Source: VRUE01 sp035712345
GTDB taxonomy: Bacteria > Actinomycetota > Thermoleophilia > Solirubrobacterales > 70-9
Direction: 5' to 3'
DNA length: 41,773 nucleotides
Assembly: GCA_035712345.1 (NCBI GenBank)
Contig: DASTAY010000049.1
Span: 1-41,773 of the forward strand
The stretch's first letter is position 1; every line of letters starts with the position of its first letter. Positions 26,909 through 34,906 of the stretch are shown piece after piece. The position numbers and the translations under genes were made by a program. The notes below the pieces were generated by a model. The model made no database searches and was not told the DNA's origin. It worked only from the letters and a program-made list of their open reading frames with translations.

Positions 26909-27514
26909 TCAGCCGGCGTCGGCGCAGATTGCGTAGACCTGGAGGTCGATCGTGGTGTCGGTCGTGGTCGAGCTGTTGAAGAGCTGCACCGACCAGCCGG
27001 TGCCTGGGCCGTTGGGGGCGTTGAGCGAGACCGTCACCAGGCGCTGCTGTTCGCTCTGCGCCGGGTTCGTGCCGAGGTCGGTCCCACCGCCGATCACGCG
27101 CTTGCCGGCCGGGCAGCTGACGGTCTTGACTTCGCTGAGGCCGCGTTTCCCGCCGCCGCTGTTTTCGACAGGCACGGCCATGAAGGTCTGGTTGACGACC
27201 TCGTAGCCGGAGACTCCGGCGGCTCCTTTGGCCCCGGTGGCGCCTTTGTCGCCTTTCGCACCCTTGGACCCCTTCGGCCCTCGCGGGCCCTGCGGTCCCC
27301 GCGGGCCCTGCGGCCCTGCCGGTCCGTGCGGCAGGTGCCCGAAGAGGCGGCAGGTGACTTTTCTGCCCCTGGTGACGGTCCGCGGGCACTTGACCCTGAC
27401 CCGTGGCGCCCGCGAGTCGGTCGCGGCGACGGCCATCGCGGCGACGGCCGCGATGACGACGGCCACGGCTGCGGCAACCAGCGGAATACGGGTCGATTTG
27501 GACGGTTTGCGCAT
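26909..27514 (-). CDS. Collagen-like exported or membrane-anchored protein
   Basis: A 201-residue protein. Residues about 10-31 form a hydrophobic signal or anchor (LVAAAVAVVIAAVAAMAVAA). Then comes a short domain with two cysteines (KCPRTVTRGRKVTC), and twelve uninterrupted Gly-X-Y triplets at 64-99 (GPAGPQGPRGPQGPRGPKG, then GSKGAKGDKGATGAKGAAG). The C-terminal domain (about 104-201) contains VSCPAGKRVIGGGTDLG and GPGTGWSVQLFNSS and ends IDLQVYAICADAG, a layout seen in other actinobacterial collagen-like proteins where it may drive trimer formation. A GGAGG ribosome site precedes the ATG at 27514. It likely stands on the cell surface; partner unknown. Confidence 0.88.
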   Translation of the reverse strand: MRKPSKSTRIPLVAAAVAVVIAAVAAMAVAATDSRAPRVRVKCPRTVTRGRKVTCRLFGHLPHGPAGPQGPRGPQGPRGPKGSKGAKGDKGATGAKGAAGVSGYEVVNQTFMAVPVENSGGGKRGLSEVKTVSCPAGKRVIGGGTDLGTNPAQSEQQRLVTVSLNAPNGPGTGWSVQLFNSSTTTDTTIDLQVYAICADAG

Positions 27515-27586
27515 CCTGCCTCCTTCGATCGGGGTTCAGACTGATTCGCATACCCGCTTGCGGGCCGATCCCACCTCCGCGCGGCG

Positions 27587-27709
27587 CTACTCGTCGTCTT
27601 CGTCGTTGTCGCGCACGGCGCGGACGATCAGCCAACCGATCGCGACGAGGCCGACGATCGGGATCAGGCCGCCGAAGACGGCGGGCCAGGCCTCGGCCGC
27701 GAAGGGCAT
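27587..27709 (-). CDS. 40-residue single-pass membrane protein
   Basis: Starts at ATG 27709, overlapping the stop of the phosphoesterase gene as TGATG, which predicts translational coupling. The 40 residues are a short soluble start (MPFAAEAWPAVFGG), one membrane helix (LIPIVGLVAIGWLIV, about 15-30) and a charged tail (RAVRDNDEDDE). The well-formed membrane helix, acidic tail and tight overlap support a real small gene, although so short a frame could be accidental. Function is not known; it might anchor or modulate the phosphoesterase. Confidence 0.6.
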   Translation of the reverse strand: MPFAAEAWPAVFGGLIPIVGLVAIGWLIVRAVRDNDEDDE

Positions 27710-28857
27710 CACACGCTGGGCAGGCCGGCGCCGCCGGCGAGCGGGTTGAGGTCGGCGAGCAGCTCGAGCAGGCGGGGCTGGGGCTCTTCGTCGTCGATGA
27801 CGACGGCGGTGCCCGGCCAGGCGTAGCGCAGGTAGCGGGCGTAGGCCTGGCGTGAGCCGAGGTCGGGCTCGTAGATCCACGAGCCGGTGTTCCAGTAGCG
27901 GGTGCGCGAGTCGGCGCCCGAGTTGACGCAGGCAAGCGGCTGGTGAGTATGGGCGAAGACGATCTTGTCGCTCCGCCCGGCCCAGCCGAGGTTGGCGACG
28001 ACCTTGGCGAAGGCCTCGAGCGCGCGCTCGGAGGGATCGCTGGGCGAGATCACGCTGGCCGCCGGGTACAGCGGATGCGGCTCGTCTTCTGCGGAGATCG
28101 GCCGTTCGCCGCGGAGGCGGCGCAGGCCACGCTGCGGCAGCTTGAGCGCCGCCTCGAACCGGCCCGCTCGCTGGGCCGCCCGGAACACGTTCTGCTGGGC
28201 GTGGGTGCCGTGCGGCATCTGGGCGGCGATGTAGAGCCACTCGGTGAGCAGGGTGATCACCGACTCGTAGTCCTCGACCGTCTTCGGCTGCTCGGGCCCG
28301 CCGGTCGCGATTCCCCACAGCGCGCGGGTCAGCAAGCGGTCGCCGCGCGAGCCGGCGAGGCGAGCGTGCGGATCGAGGTAGTGGCCGTGGGTGCAGAGGA
28401 CGCCGGCGAAGCTGTAGGTCGGGTAGGCGATCTCGACCTCGACTCCGGGCAGCCGCCTGGTGAGGAAGGAGCGGAAGAAGCCGGGACCGGGGCGGGCTTC
28501 CTCGTCGTTGGAGAGGCGGTGGGCCTCGGCGAGGTCGGGCGGCGAGAAGCCGGCGGCGAGCTGCGCCTCGAGCCGGTTCTCGGCGTCGCGGTGGACGAGA
28601 TGGTGATCGTGGTTGCCGGCGAGGAAGACGAGCCGCTTGCCGGGCAGCGCCTCGGCAATCAGCCGCAGCAGCCCGTCGGAGGCGTCGACCGCCTCGCCGA
28701 CCGATCCGAAGAGGAAGTCGAAGAGGTCGCCGAGGAAGATCAGCTCGTCGATCCCCTCCAGCGCCGGCGCCAGCCTTTCGAGGAAGAAGTCCTCACGCAG
28801 CAGGTCGCGGCCGGTCCAGGCGCCGAAGTGGGTGTCGGAGATGACCAGCGCGCGCAT
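27709..28857 (-). CDS. Calcineurin-like metallophosphoesterase
   Basis: A 382-residue phosphoesterase. The two-metal motifs are in order: ISDTHFG near the N-terminus (D-x-H), LGDLFDFLFG (GD), AGNHDHHLVH (GNHD), CTHGHYLDPH and FAHTHQPLAC. The D-x-H start and the long insert between the GNHD and GHY motifs resemble UDP-2,3-diacylglucosamine hydrolase (LpxH)-type enzymes, but a Gram-positive-type actinobacterium would not be expected to make lipid A, so the substrate is open. The ATG at 28857 begins right at the first strand; a longer frame upstream adds unlikely sequence. It follows the MFS gene by ten bases and overlaps the 40-residue gene. Confidence 0.88.
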   Translation of the reverse strand: MRALVISDTHFGAWTGRDLLREDFFLERLAPALEGIDELIFLGDLFDFLFGSVGEAVDASDGLLRLIAEALPGKRLVFLAGNHDHHLVHRDAENRLEAQLAAGFSPPDLAEAHRLSNDEEARPGPGFFRSFLTRRLPGVEVEIAYPTYSFAGVLCTHGHYLDPHARLAGSRGDRLLTRALWGIATGGPEQPKTVEDYESVITLLTEWLYIAAQMPHGTHAQQNVFRAAQRAGRFEAALKLPQRGLRRLRGERPISAEDEPHPLYPAASVISPSDPSERALEAFAKVVANLGWAGRSDKIVFAHTHQPLACVNSGADSRTRYWNTGSWIYEPDLGSRQAYARYLRYAWPGTAVVIDDEEPQPRLLELLADLNPLAGGAGLPSV

Positions 28858-28867
28858 CGTCTCGCCC

Positions 28868-30241
28868 CTACCGGGATGGCCCCTTGTCGAGCAGAAGCGC
28901 GCACGCCAGTCCTCCAGCCAGAGCTGCAAAGGCGAGGATGGTGAAGGCGGTGGCGTACGGGCCGGCGGTCGGGGTGGATTCGCTGCCGGAGTGGATCACC
29001 ACGCCGAGGACCATGGCGCCGGCGGCGGCGCCGATCCAGCGGACGGTGAGGACGAGGGCGTTGGCGTCGCCGCGCTCGCCGGCCTCGACCGCGTTGGCGA
29101 GGCCGGTCAGGAGCGAGGTGAACATCGGCGCGATCGAGGCGCTGAGCAGGATCAGGCCCGGCAGCAGCAGCGCGTAGCTCTCGTGGTCGGCGAAGATCGC
29201 CAGCCAGGCCATGCAGACGGCGGTGAGGGCGTAGCCGAAGAGCGCCGGCGTGCGGGCGCCGATGCGGTCGGTGGCGCGCCCGGCGAGGATGTTGAAGAGC
29301 GGCTCGGCGAGCATCGAGGGGACGATCGCCAGCGCTGCGAGCAACGGCCCGTAGCCGAGCACGTGCTGGAAGTAGGTGGCGATGTAGATGATGTAGCCGT
29401 TGACGATGAACTGGGCGGCGAACATCGCCAGCACGATGCCGCGCAGGGTGCGCTTGCGCAACAGGCCGAGGTCGAGCAGCGGGTAGCGCCTGCGCAGCTC
29501 GTAGCCGGCGAAGGCGGCGAGGACGGCCAGGCCGACGCCGAAGAGGGTCAGCGTCGCACCCGAGTCCCAGCCCCAGGTGAGCGCCTGCATCAGCGAGACG
29601 AGCAGCGCCGCGAGGCCGGCCATCAACACCACCAGGCCGGTCGCGTCGAACGGCTCGGGCTCACCCACCGGCCTGTTGTCGACCCGCAGCCGGCCGAGCG
29701 CGACGAGGCCGGCCGCGACCAGGACCTGGAGGCCGAAGAGGGCGCGCCAGCTGACCGCCTCGGTCAGCAGCCCGGCCATCACCGGGCCGATCGTGAAGAC
29801 GGTGATCCCGATCGCCGAGTACTTGCCGAGCGCGTCGCCGCGGTGCGCCTCCGAGACCCGGTTGGCGATCATCGCCGCGCTCGAGGGATAGAGCGTCGAT
29901 GCGCCCATCCCGGCGACGGCGATGCTGAGCACGAGCCAGACGAACCCCTGCGAGACGGCGGCCGAGAGCGAGCCGAGGGCGAAGATCGAAAGCGCCACCA
30001 GCAGCACCTGGCGATGCCCGTAGTAATCGCCCAAGCGGCCACCGGGGGCGGCGAACAGCGCCAGCGTGAGGAAGAAGGCGTTGACGACCCACTGCGCCTC
30101 GGCCTCGCTGAGGCGCAGGTCGGCGGCGATCGTCGGCTGGATCACGCCGAGGACGGTCTGCCCGAGGTAGCAGGTGAAGAAGGCGAGACCGCCGAACCAC
30201 AGCGTCCAGCGGCTGAGTTGCGGCCCCGGCGCCTCGGTCAC
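28868..30241 (-). CDS. MFS transporter (DHA2-type drug exporter)
   Basis: A 457-residue membrane protein with about 12-14 hydrophobic segments. Motif A of the superfamily is seen as PGGRLGDYYGHRQVLL (about 60-75), and motif C-like GMGASTLYPSSAAMI follows. The second half repeats the layout (FNILAGRATDRIGAR). These features fit proton-driven efflux pumps of the DHA2 group. The start is GTG at 30241, which overlaps the P450 stop as GTGA. The open frame continues upstream through the P450 gene in another frame, but that is not a fusion. Coupling to the P450 suggests export of its product or of a toxic substrate (inference). Confidence 0.9.
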   Translation of the reverse strand: MTEAPGPQLSRWTLWFGGLAFFTCYLGQTVLGVIQPTIAADLRLSEAEAQWVVNAFFLTLALFAAPGGRLGDYYGHRQVLLVALSIFALGSLSAAVSQGFVWLVLSIAVAGMGASTLYPSSAAMIANRVSEAHRGDALGKYSAIGITVFTIGPVMAGLLTEAVSWRALFGLQVLVAAGLVALGRLRVDNRPVGEPEPFDATGLVVLMAGLAALLVSLMQALTWGWDSGATLTLFGVGLAVLAAFAGYELRRRYPLLDLGLLRKRTLRGIVLAMFAAQFIVNGYIIYIATYFQHVLGYGPLLAALAIVPSMLAEPLFNILAGRATDRIGARTPALFGYALTAVCMAWLAIFADHESYALLLPGLILLSASIAPMFTSLLTGLANAVEAGERGDANALVLTVRWIGAAAGAMVLGVVIHSGSESTPTAGPYATAFTILAFAALAGGLACALLLDKGPSR

Positions 30242-31668
30242 GCCCGGGACAGTACCCGCATCCGCAGACCGCCACGAGGCGAGAGGGTCGGCATCTGCCG
30301 CACGGTCACCGTGCGGCCCGGCAACGCGTCGAGGCGCAGCCGTTGCAGCAGCATCGTCGCCACCAGCTTCACCTCGGTCTGCCCGAAGCGTTTGCCGATG
30401 CAGACCCGCCGCCCGCCGCCGAAGGGGACGTAGGCGCCGCGCGGCAGCGCCGCCTTGCGCTGCGGCGCGAAGCGCTCGGGAATGAAGGCCTCCGGCTCGG
30501 GGAAGACCTCGGGGATGCGGTGGCTGGCCCAGGAGCAGTAGTTGACGTAGGCGTCTCGGGGCACCGAGCAGCCACCGAACTCGAACTCGCGCACGGCGCG
30601 GCGGGGGCCGATCCAGGCGGGCGGGTAGAGGCGCAACACCTCGTCGAGGACCATCTCGAGGTAGGGCATCGTCTCCAGCGAGTCGACGTCGGGCGCGGCG
30701 CCGCCGAGCACCTCGTCCTGCTCGGCGCAGAGCTTTGCGACCACGTCCGGGTGGCGCGCCAGCTCGTGCATCATGAAGCTCAGGGTCGAGGTCGAGGTGT
30801 CGTGACCGGCGAACATCAGGGTCATCACCTGGTCGCGCACCTCGCGGTCGGTGAACGCCTCGCCGGCCTCGCCGCGGGCGCCGAGCAGCAGGCTGAGGAT
30901 GTCCTGACGCTCGTCGTCGGGGGCCTCCCGCCGCTTCTCGATCTCGCCGAAGACGATCTCGTCGAGCACCCGTCGCGAGGCGACGAGCTTGCGCCATGGC
31001 GAACGGGGGCCGCGCAGCAGGCGCAGCGGGTAGTCGATCCCGTAGAAGCCGAGCGCCCGCTCGAAGTGGTGCGCGGCGGCGGCGCCCTTGCCCGCCTCGT
31101 CGGGGTCGAGGCCGAGCAGAGCCCGCATCGCGATCCGCATCGCCAGGTTGCGCATCCAGTCGTACACGTCGACGACGCTGCCGGGGCGCAGGGCGGCGAT
31201 TCCCGCCTCGGCCTCGCTGACCATCGCCTCGACCGACGCGGTCAGCTGGCGCCGGTGGAAGGCCGGCATCATGATCGCCCGGGCACGATCGTGGTAGCCG
31301 TCGTCGATCGTCAGCAGGCCGTCGCCGAGCAGCGGGATCAGGTCGCCGAAGCTCGACTCGCGCCAGTGGAAGTTCTCCGGGTGGGCGACGGTGATGAAGT
31401 TGTTCGCCTCCGGCCCGAGCATGAAGATCACCTTGGTGTGCAGCAGGCGCATGCTGAAGATCGGCCCGTGCTCTTCGTAGCTGGCGAGCAGCAGGGGCAG
31501 CGGGTCGTGGGCGATCCGGTGGGTGCGGGCGAGGCTGAAGTCGCCCGGCCCGGGCGGGAACTTCCCCCTCCCCCGCCACTCCGCCCGCAGGTCTTCGGCC
31601 ACCCGGCGGACCGGGTTGTCCGACATCTGCGGCGGCCTGGCGACCGGTGCTGCGGTGTCGACGGACAT
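30238..31668 (-). CDS. Cytochrome P450
   Basis: A 476-residue haem monooxygenase. The oxygen-binding I helix carries AGHDTSTSTLSF, the K helix EVLRLYPPAWIGPRRAV (ExxR), and the haem loop FGGGRRVCIGKRFG with C423 as the iron ligand. The N-terminus (PPGPGDFSLARTH) is soluble with no anchor. Substrate cannot be deduced; the ordering resembles the longer, eukaryote-like bacterial P450s rather than the short CYP105 type. No ferredoxin or reductase gene is adjacent. Start ATG at 31668. The MFS gene overlaps its stop by four bases. Confidence 0.95.
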   Translation of the reverse strand: MSVDTAAPVARPPQMSDNPVRRVAEDLRAEWRGRGKFPPGPGDFSLARTHRIAHDPLPLLLASYEEHGPIFSMRLLHTKVIFMLGPEANNFITVAHPENFHWRESSFGDLIPLLGDGLLTIDDGYHDRARAIMMPAFHRRQLTASVEAMVSEAEAGIAALRPGSVVDVYDWMRNLAMRIAMRALLGLDPDEAGKGAAAAHHFERALGFYGIDYPLRLLRGPRSPWRKLVASRRVLDEIVFGEIEKRREAPDDERQDILSLLLGARGEAGEAFTDREVRDQVMTLMFAGHDTSTSTLSFMMHELARHPDVVAKLCAEQDEVLGGAAPDVDSLETMPYLEMVLDEVLRLYPPAWIGPRRAVREFEFGGCSVPRDAYVNYCSWASHRIPEVFPEPEAFIPERFAPQRKAALPRGAYVPFGGGRRVCIGKRFGQTEVKLVATMLLQRLRLDALPGRTVTVRQMPTLSPRGGLRMRVLSRA

Positions 31669-31704
31669 CGCCAGCGATCCTAGCTGGCTGACCGACCAAG
31701 GGTC

Positions 31705-31754
31705 GCCGTAGAGGTTTGGTCCGCTATCCGGACCAAACCTCTACGGCGCTGGGC
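31705..31754 (-). terminator. Dispersed hairpin repeat, copy B (after rlmN)
   Basis: gccgtagaggtttggtccg (31705-31723) and its perfect 19-bp complement (31729-31747) enclose the five-base loop ctatc. It follows the rlmN stop by 12 bp and precedes the P450 ATG. 46 of 50 bases match copy A at 6381-6430. The compensated and conserved sequence suggests a repeat family that also works as a terminator for minus-strand genes. Confidence 0.75.
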
Positions 31755-31758
31755 GGGG

Positions 31759-32742
31759 TCAGGGCGACGCCGCCGCGGCGAGTTGGCCGCAGGCGGCGTC
31801 GATGTCGCGGCCGCGGGTGAGGCGCACGGTGGCGCCGAGGCCGTGCTCGGCGAGAATCGCGCGGAAGCGCTCGATCCGCTCCGGCGAGGAACCGTCGTAT
31901 GCGCCGGTCGGGTTATAGGGGATCAGGTTGACCTTGTAGGCGCGGCGGTCGAGCAGGGCGGCCAGCTCGCGGGCGTGCTCGGGGAGGTCGTTGACGCCGT
32001 CGAGCATCACGTACTCGACGAAGACCTTGCGCCGCCTGCGGCCCCGGTAGCGCTCGCAGGCGGCCAGCACCTCGTGCAGCGGATAGCGGTCGTTGACCGG
32101 CATCAGCTGCGAGCGCAGGCCGTCGTTGGGCGCGTGCAGCGAGAGGGCGAGGGCGATCGGCATCGCGGTTTCGGCCAGGCGGTCGATCCCCGGCACCCAG
32201 CCGACGGTCGAGATCGCCGTGCGGCGGTGGGTGACGCCGAGGTCGGGCAGCCGTTCGCAGGCGGCGAGCACGGCGTCGAGGTTCATCGTCGGCTCGCCCA
32301 TGCCCATGAAGACGACATGGTCGATCGCTTCGGTGCGGCGGAAGTGCAGCGCCTGGTCGAGGATCTCGTCGGCGCTCAGGTTGCGCCCGAACCTCATCTG
32401 CCCGGTGGCGCAGAACGTGCAGGTCAGCGGGCAGCCCGACTGCGAGGAGAGGCAGACCGAGCGGCGGCCGTCGCGGTAGCGCATCAGCACCGCCTCGATC
32501 GGGCGCCCGTCGGCGGTGTGGAAGAGCGCCTTGACCGTGCCGTCGTCGGACTTCGCCTCGGCGCGCAGCTCGAGCATCGAGAGCGGCGCCGCTGCCTCCA
32601 GCCGCTCGCGCAACGCGGCCGGCAGGTTGGTCATCTCCGCGTAGGAGCGCGCCCCACGCGCCACCCACTCCCAGACCTGGGAGGCGCGATAGGAGGGCTC
32701 GCCCGCATCGGCGAGCGTCTGCTTCAGCAGGGCGCGGTCCAC
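31759..32742 (-). CDS. rlmN: Dual-specificity RNA methyltransferase RlmN
   Basis: Radical SAM enzyme that methylates A2503 of 23S rRNA and A37 of some tRNAs. The 327 residues include the iron-sulfur motif C104-x3-C108-x2-C111 in SGCPLTCTFCATG, and the second-step cysteine in the C-terminal DIDAACGQLA. VFMGMGEPTMNLDAV and ALSLHAPND are further RlmN marks. It is at the short end of the family. The start is GTG at 32742. It follows the DUF4234 gene by 19 bp on the same strand and is followed by the hairpin repeat. Confidence 0.96.
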   Translation of the reverse strand: MDRALLKQTLADAGEPSYRASQVWEWVARGARSYAEMTNLPAALRERLEAAAPLSMLELRAEAKSDDGTVKALFHTADGRPIEAVLMRYRDGRRSVCLSSQSGCPLTCTFCATGQMRFGRNLSADEILDQALHFRRTEAIDHVVFMGMGEPTMNLDAVLAACERLPDLGVTHRRTAISTVGWVPGIDRLAETAMPIALALSLHAPNDGLRSQLMPVNDRYPLHEVLAACERYRGRRRRKVFVEYVMLDGVNDLPEHARELAALLDRRAYKVNLIPYNPTGAYDGSSPERIERFRAILAEHGLGATVRLTRGRDIDAACGQLAAAASP

Positions 32743-32761
32743 GCCCCCGAGCGTAGCGTGG

Positions 32762-33253
32762 CTACTGGGTGGCGGGCGGAGTCTGCTCCTCGGGTGGCAG
32801 CGGCGGCGGCATGTCCGGCGAGGGGGCCGGGGGCGCCTCCTGTCCCGGCAGCGCTTCGGCTTCCTGGCGCCAGATGTCGTTGAGCGAGACCTGGATGTAG
32901 GCCCAGAGCGCCGGCGCCAGCAGCAGGTAGAGGATGATCGCGATCCAGCCGTTGAGCGGCTCCCTCCCGGCCAGCCCCGATGCGTGCATGACCCGCTTGG
33001 TGCCGCGCCAGTAGGTGATCAGCGCGGGGACGACGATCAGCCCGCCGGGGAAGAGCGCCAGCAACGAGTTGGTCGGGTTCTGGCCGAGGTCATAGCCCTT
33101 GGCCTTACCGTAGTCGCTCAGCTCGCGGTTGATCCTGTACCACCAGACGAGGTGGTAGATGCCGAGCGTGATCAGCGGCAACAGGGCGGCCGCCCAGGGG
33201 CTGCGGACCTTGACCTCGGACTCGGTGCCGCGGATCTTCATCTCATAGGCCAT
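32762..33253 (-). CDS. DUF4234-like membrane protein
   Basis: A 163-residue protein with membrane segments at about 20-38, 63-80 and 103-122. The signature VRSPWAAALLPLITLGIYHL followed by VWWYRINRELSDYG matches DUF4234 proteins as I recall them. Between the helices is YWRGTKRVMHASGLAG. The C-terminus (about 130-163) is proline- and glutamate-rich and probably disordered. Function of the family is unknown. ATG at 33253 has a GGAG site upstream. It precedes rlmN on the same strand. Confidence 0.82.
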   Translation of the reverse strand: MAYEMKIRGTESEVKVRSPWAAALLPLITLGIYHLVWWYRINRELSDYGKAKGYDLGQNPTNSLLALFPGGLIVVPALITYWRGTKRVMHASGLAGREPLNGWIAIILYLLLAPALWAYIQVSLNDIWRQEAEALPGQEAPPAPSPDMPPPLPPEEQTPPATQ

Positions 33254-33367
33254 GCGAAGAGGCTCCGTTCTGGGGGAGGAGACAGGGGCAGGCCGACCCT
33301 AGCCCAGATAGAGGCCTCAAACCACGCGGTTTTCCCGCAGACCTCGGCAGCGGGCGGGCGGTGGCCG

Positions 33368-33937
33368 TCAGCGATGGATCTTCTCGCCGCGTTCGAGCAT
33401 CCCGACGAACTTCCTCAGCCGCCGCTCGCGGGTCTCCGGCCTCTTTGCCTCCTCCAGCCGATAGACGATCGCGTAGCGGTTGGCGCCGTCGAGGCCGGCG
33501 AAGAACTCGCGCGCGGCGGGGCGCGAGTCGAGCTCGCGCCGCAGATCCGCCGGCACCTCGGCCCTGCGCTGCCCCTCATACGCGGCCTCCCAGCGCCCGT
33601 CGCCTTTGGCCGCTTCGACCTCGGCCAGACCCGCCGGTCGCATCCTGCCGCTCGCGATCAACCCCTCGGCCCTCTCGCGGTTGATCCGCGACCAGCGACC
33701 GCGCGGTCGTCGCGGCGTGAAGCGCTGCAGGAAGTGCTTCTCGTCGTAGCCGCGCTTTTGGCTGTCGATCCAGCCGAAGCAGAGCGCGACCTCGAGCGCC
33801 TCGGCGTAGGTGACGCTCTTCGCCCCGGAGCCCTTCTTGGCGATCTTCAGCCAGACACCCTCCGAGGTGGCGCCCTCGAGCCACGCCTCGAACTCGGCCT
33901 GCTCGGCAAACAGCATGGTCGGAAGCTCGTCGGGCAT
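33368..33937 (-). CDS. YdeI/OmpD-associated family protein
   Basis: A 189-residue soluble protein. Characteristic parts are FEAWLEGATSEGVWLKIAKK (N-terminal), the strongly conserved VTYAEALEVALCFGWIDSQK and FLQRFTPRRPRGRWSRINRE, then the C-terminal arginine-rich helix REFFAGLDGANRYAI and RRLRKFVGMLERG. The pattern identifies the YdeI family, whose function is not established, though links to antimicrobial-peptide resistance have been reported. The start ATG at 33937 is preferred to a more distant one because the conserved part begins there. It stands between the DUF4234 gene and a luciferase-like gene. Confidence 0.87.
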   Translation of the reverse strand: MPDELPTMLFAEQAEFEAWLEGATSEGVWLKIAKKGSGAKSVTYAEALEVALCFGWIDSQKRGYDEKHFLQRFTPRRPRGRWSRINRERAEGLIASGRMRPAGLAEVEAAKGDGRWEAAYEGQRRAEVPADLRRELDSRPAAREFFAGLDGANRYAIVYRLEEAKRPETRERRLRKFVGMLERGEKIHR

Positions 33938-33981
33938 GGCTCGGAATTGTGCCCGGTCAGGACGGATGTATACGGGCCAGC

Positions 33982-34005
33982 CGGGCTCTACTCGACTAGA
34001 GCCCG
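33982..34005 (-). terminator. Hairpin over the stop of the luciferase-like gene
   Basis: cgggctcta (33982-33990) and tagagcccg (33997-34005) are perfect 9-bp complements with the loop ctcgac. The stop codon of the gene ending at 33996 lies in the stem. It is well placed to end that minus-strand transcript ahead of the YdeI gene. No U-tract follows. Confidence 0.55.
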
Positions 34006-34841
34006 ACGGCGTCGGCAAGCAGGTCGACCTGCTGCGCGTCGGCGGAGCTGGGACAGAAGACCAGCTCGTCGCACCCGCCATCCTCGTATGCCGCCATGTA
34101 CTGCCCGACCGTGTCGGCGTCCTTGGCGGCGCCGTCGACGATCATGCCCGCCACCTCCTCACCGAGCCAGGCGTAGTAGTGGGCGAGGTTGGCCTGGGCG
34201 TCCTCCTCGGCGCGCTCGCCGAGCGAGAAGTAGGCGAGAGCCATCAGGTGAGGATCCCCGTCCTTGCCGGATTCCGCCCAGGCCTGCTTGACCTTGGCGG
34301 CGACGTCGGCGAATTCCTCCGGTCCCGAGCCGCCGGCTATCCAGCCGTCGCCGAAGCGGACCGCGCGGGCGACCGACGCATCGGCGTGGCCGCCGACGAT
34401 CAGCTGCGGGGACGCCCCGTTGGCGGGGCCGACCTCGTCCCCCGACCAGGTCTCCCTGATCGTCGCGAGCATCTCGTCGAGGCGCTTGCCCCGCCCGCTC
34501 GTCTCGAGGCCGCTGGCGGCGTAGTCGTCGTCCCGGCCTCCGAGGCCCACACCGAGCACAACCCGACCGTCCGACAGCGCCTGCAGGCTCGCGGCCTGCT
34601 TCGCCAGCTCGACCGCGTTCTGACGCAGCGGGGCGAGCAGGACCGTGGTCGCCAAGCGGATGCGCTCGGTGACCGCGGCCGCCCCCGCGAGCGCGACCAG
34701 CGGCTCGTAGTTGTCGTAGACGATGCGATCGATCGTCCCGAGGCTCGAGAAGCCGCGCGACTCGGCGCGCCGCGCCCACTCGAGCAGCTGCCCGCCGGTC
34801 GCCCCGCGGATCGTGTTGGGGAGGGCGATGCCTACTTCCAT
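33996..34841 (-). CDS. Luciferase-like (LLM) oxidoreductase, probably F420-dependent
   Basis: A 281-residue TIM-barrel oxidoreductase. It starts EVGIALPNTIRG, with LGTIDRIVYDNYEPLVAL as the F420/flavin face and IRLATTVLLAPLRQNAVELA, LSDGRVVLGVGLGGRDDDY as classic LLM-family segments; PQLIVGGHADASVARAVRFG DGW follows. In actinobacteria most such enzymes use F420 rather than FMN, but the cofactor cannot be proved here. The substrate is unknown. GGGAG lies before the ATG at 34841. It follows glpX on the same strand. Confidence 0.86.
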   Translation of the reverse strand: MEVGIALPNTIRGATGGQLLEWARRAESRGFSSLGTIDRIVYDNYEPLVALAGAAAVTERIRLATTVLLAPLRQNAVELAKQAASLQALSDGRVVLGVGLGGRDDDYAASGLETSGRGKRLDEMLATIRETWSGDEVGPANGASPQLIVGGHADASVARAVRFGDGWIAGGSGPEEFADVAAKVKQAWAESGKDGDPHLMALAYFSLGERAEEDAQANLAHYYAWLGEEVAGMIVDGAAKDADTVGQYMAAYEDGGCDELVFCPSSADAQQVDLLADAVGL

Positions 34842-34906
34842 TGACGGCTCCCTACCCTGGGGCGAGGTCCGTCAATCCCGCCGCCGAAGGTCGCCGACGA
34901 GAGGGC

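Noticed and set aside
28868..31699. Apparent 943-residue P450-region/MFS fusion protein
   Set aside because: Upstream of 30241 the frame is not the P450 frame and reads as arginine-rich sequence; the P450 is encoded in another frame with its own stop, and the MFS gene has its own GTG.
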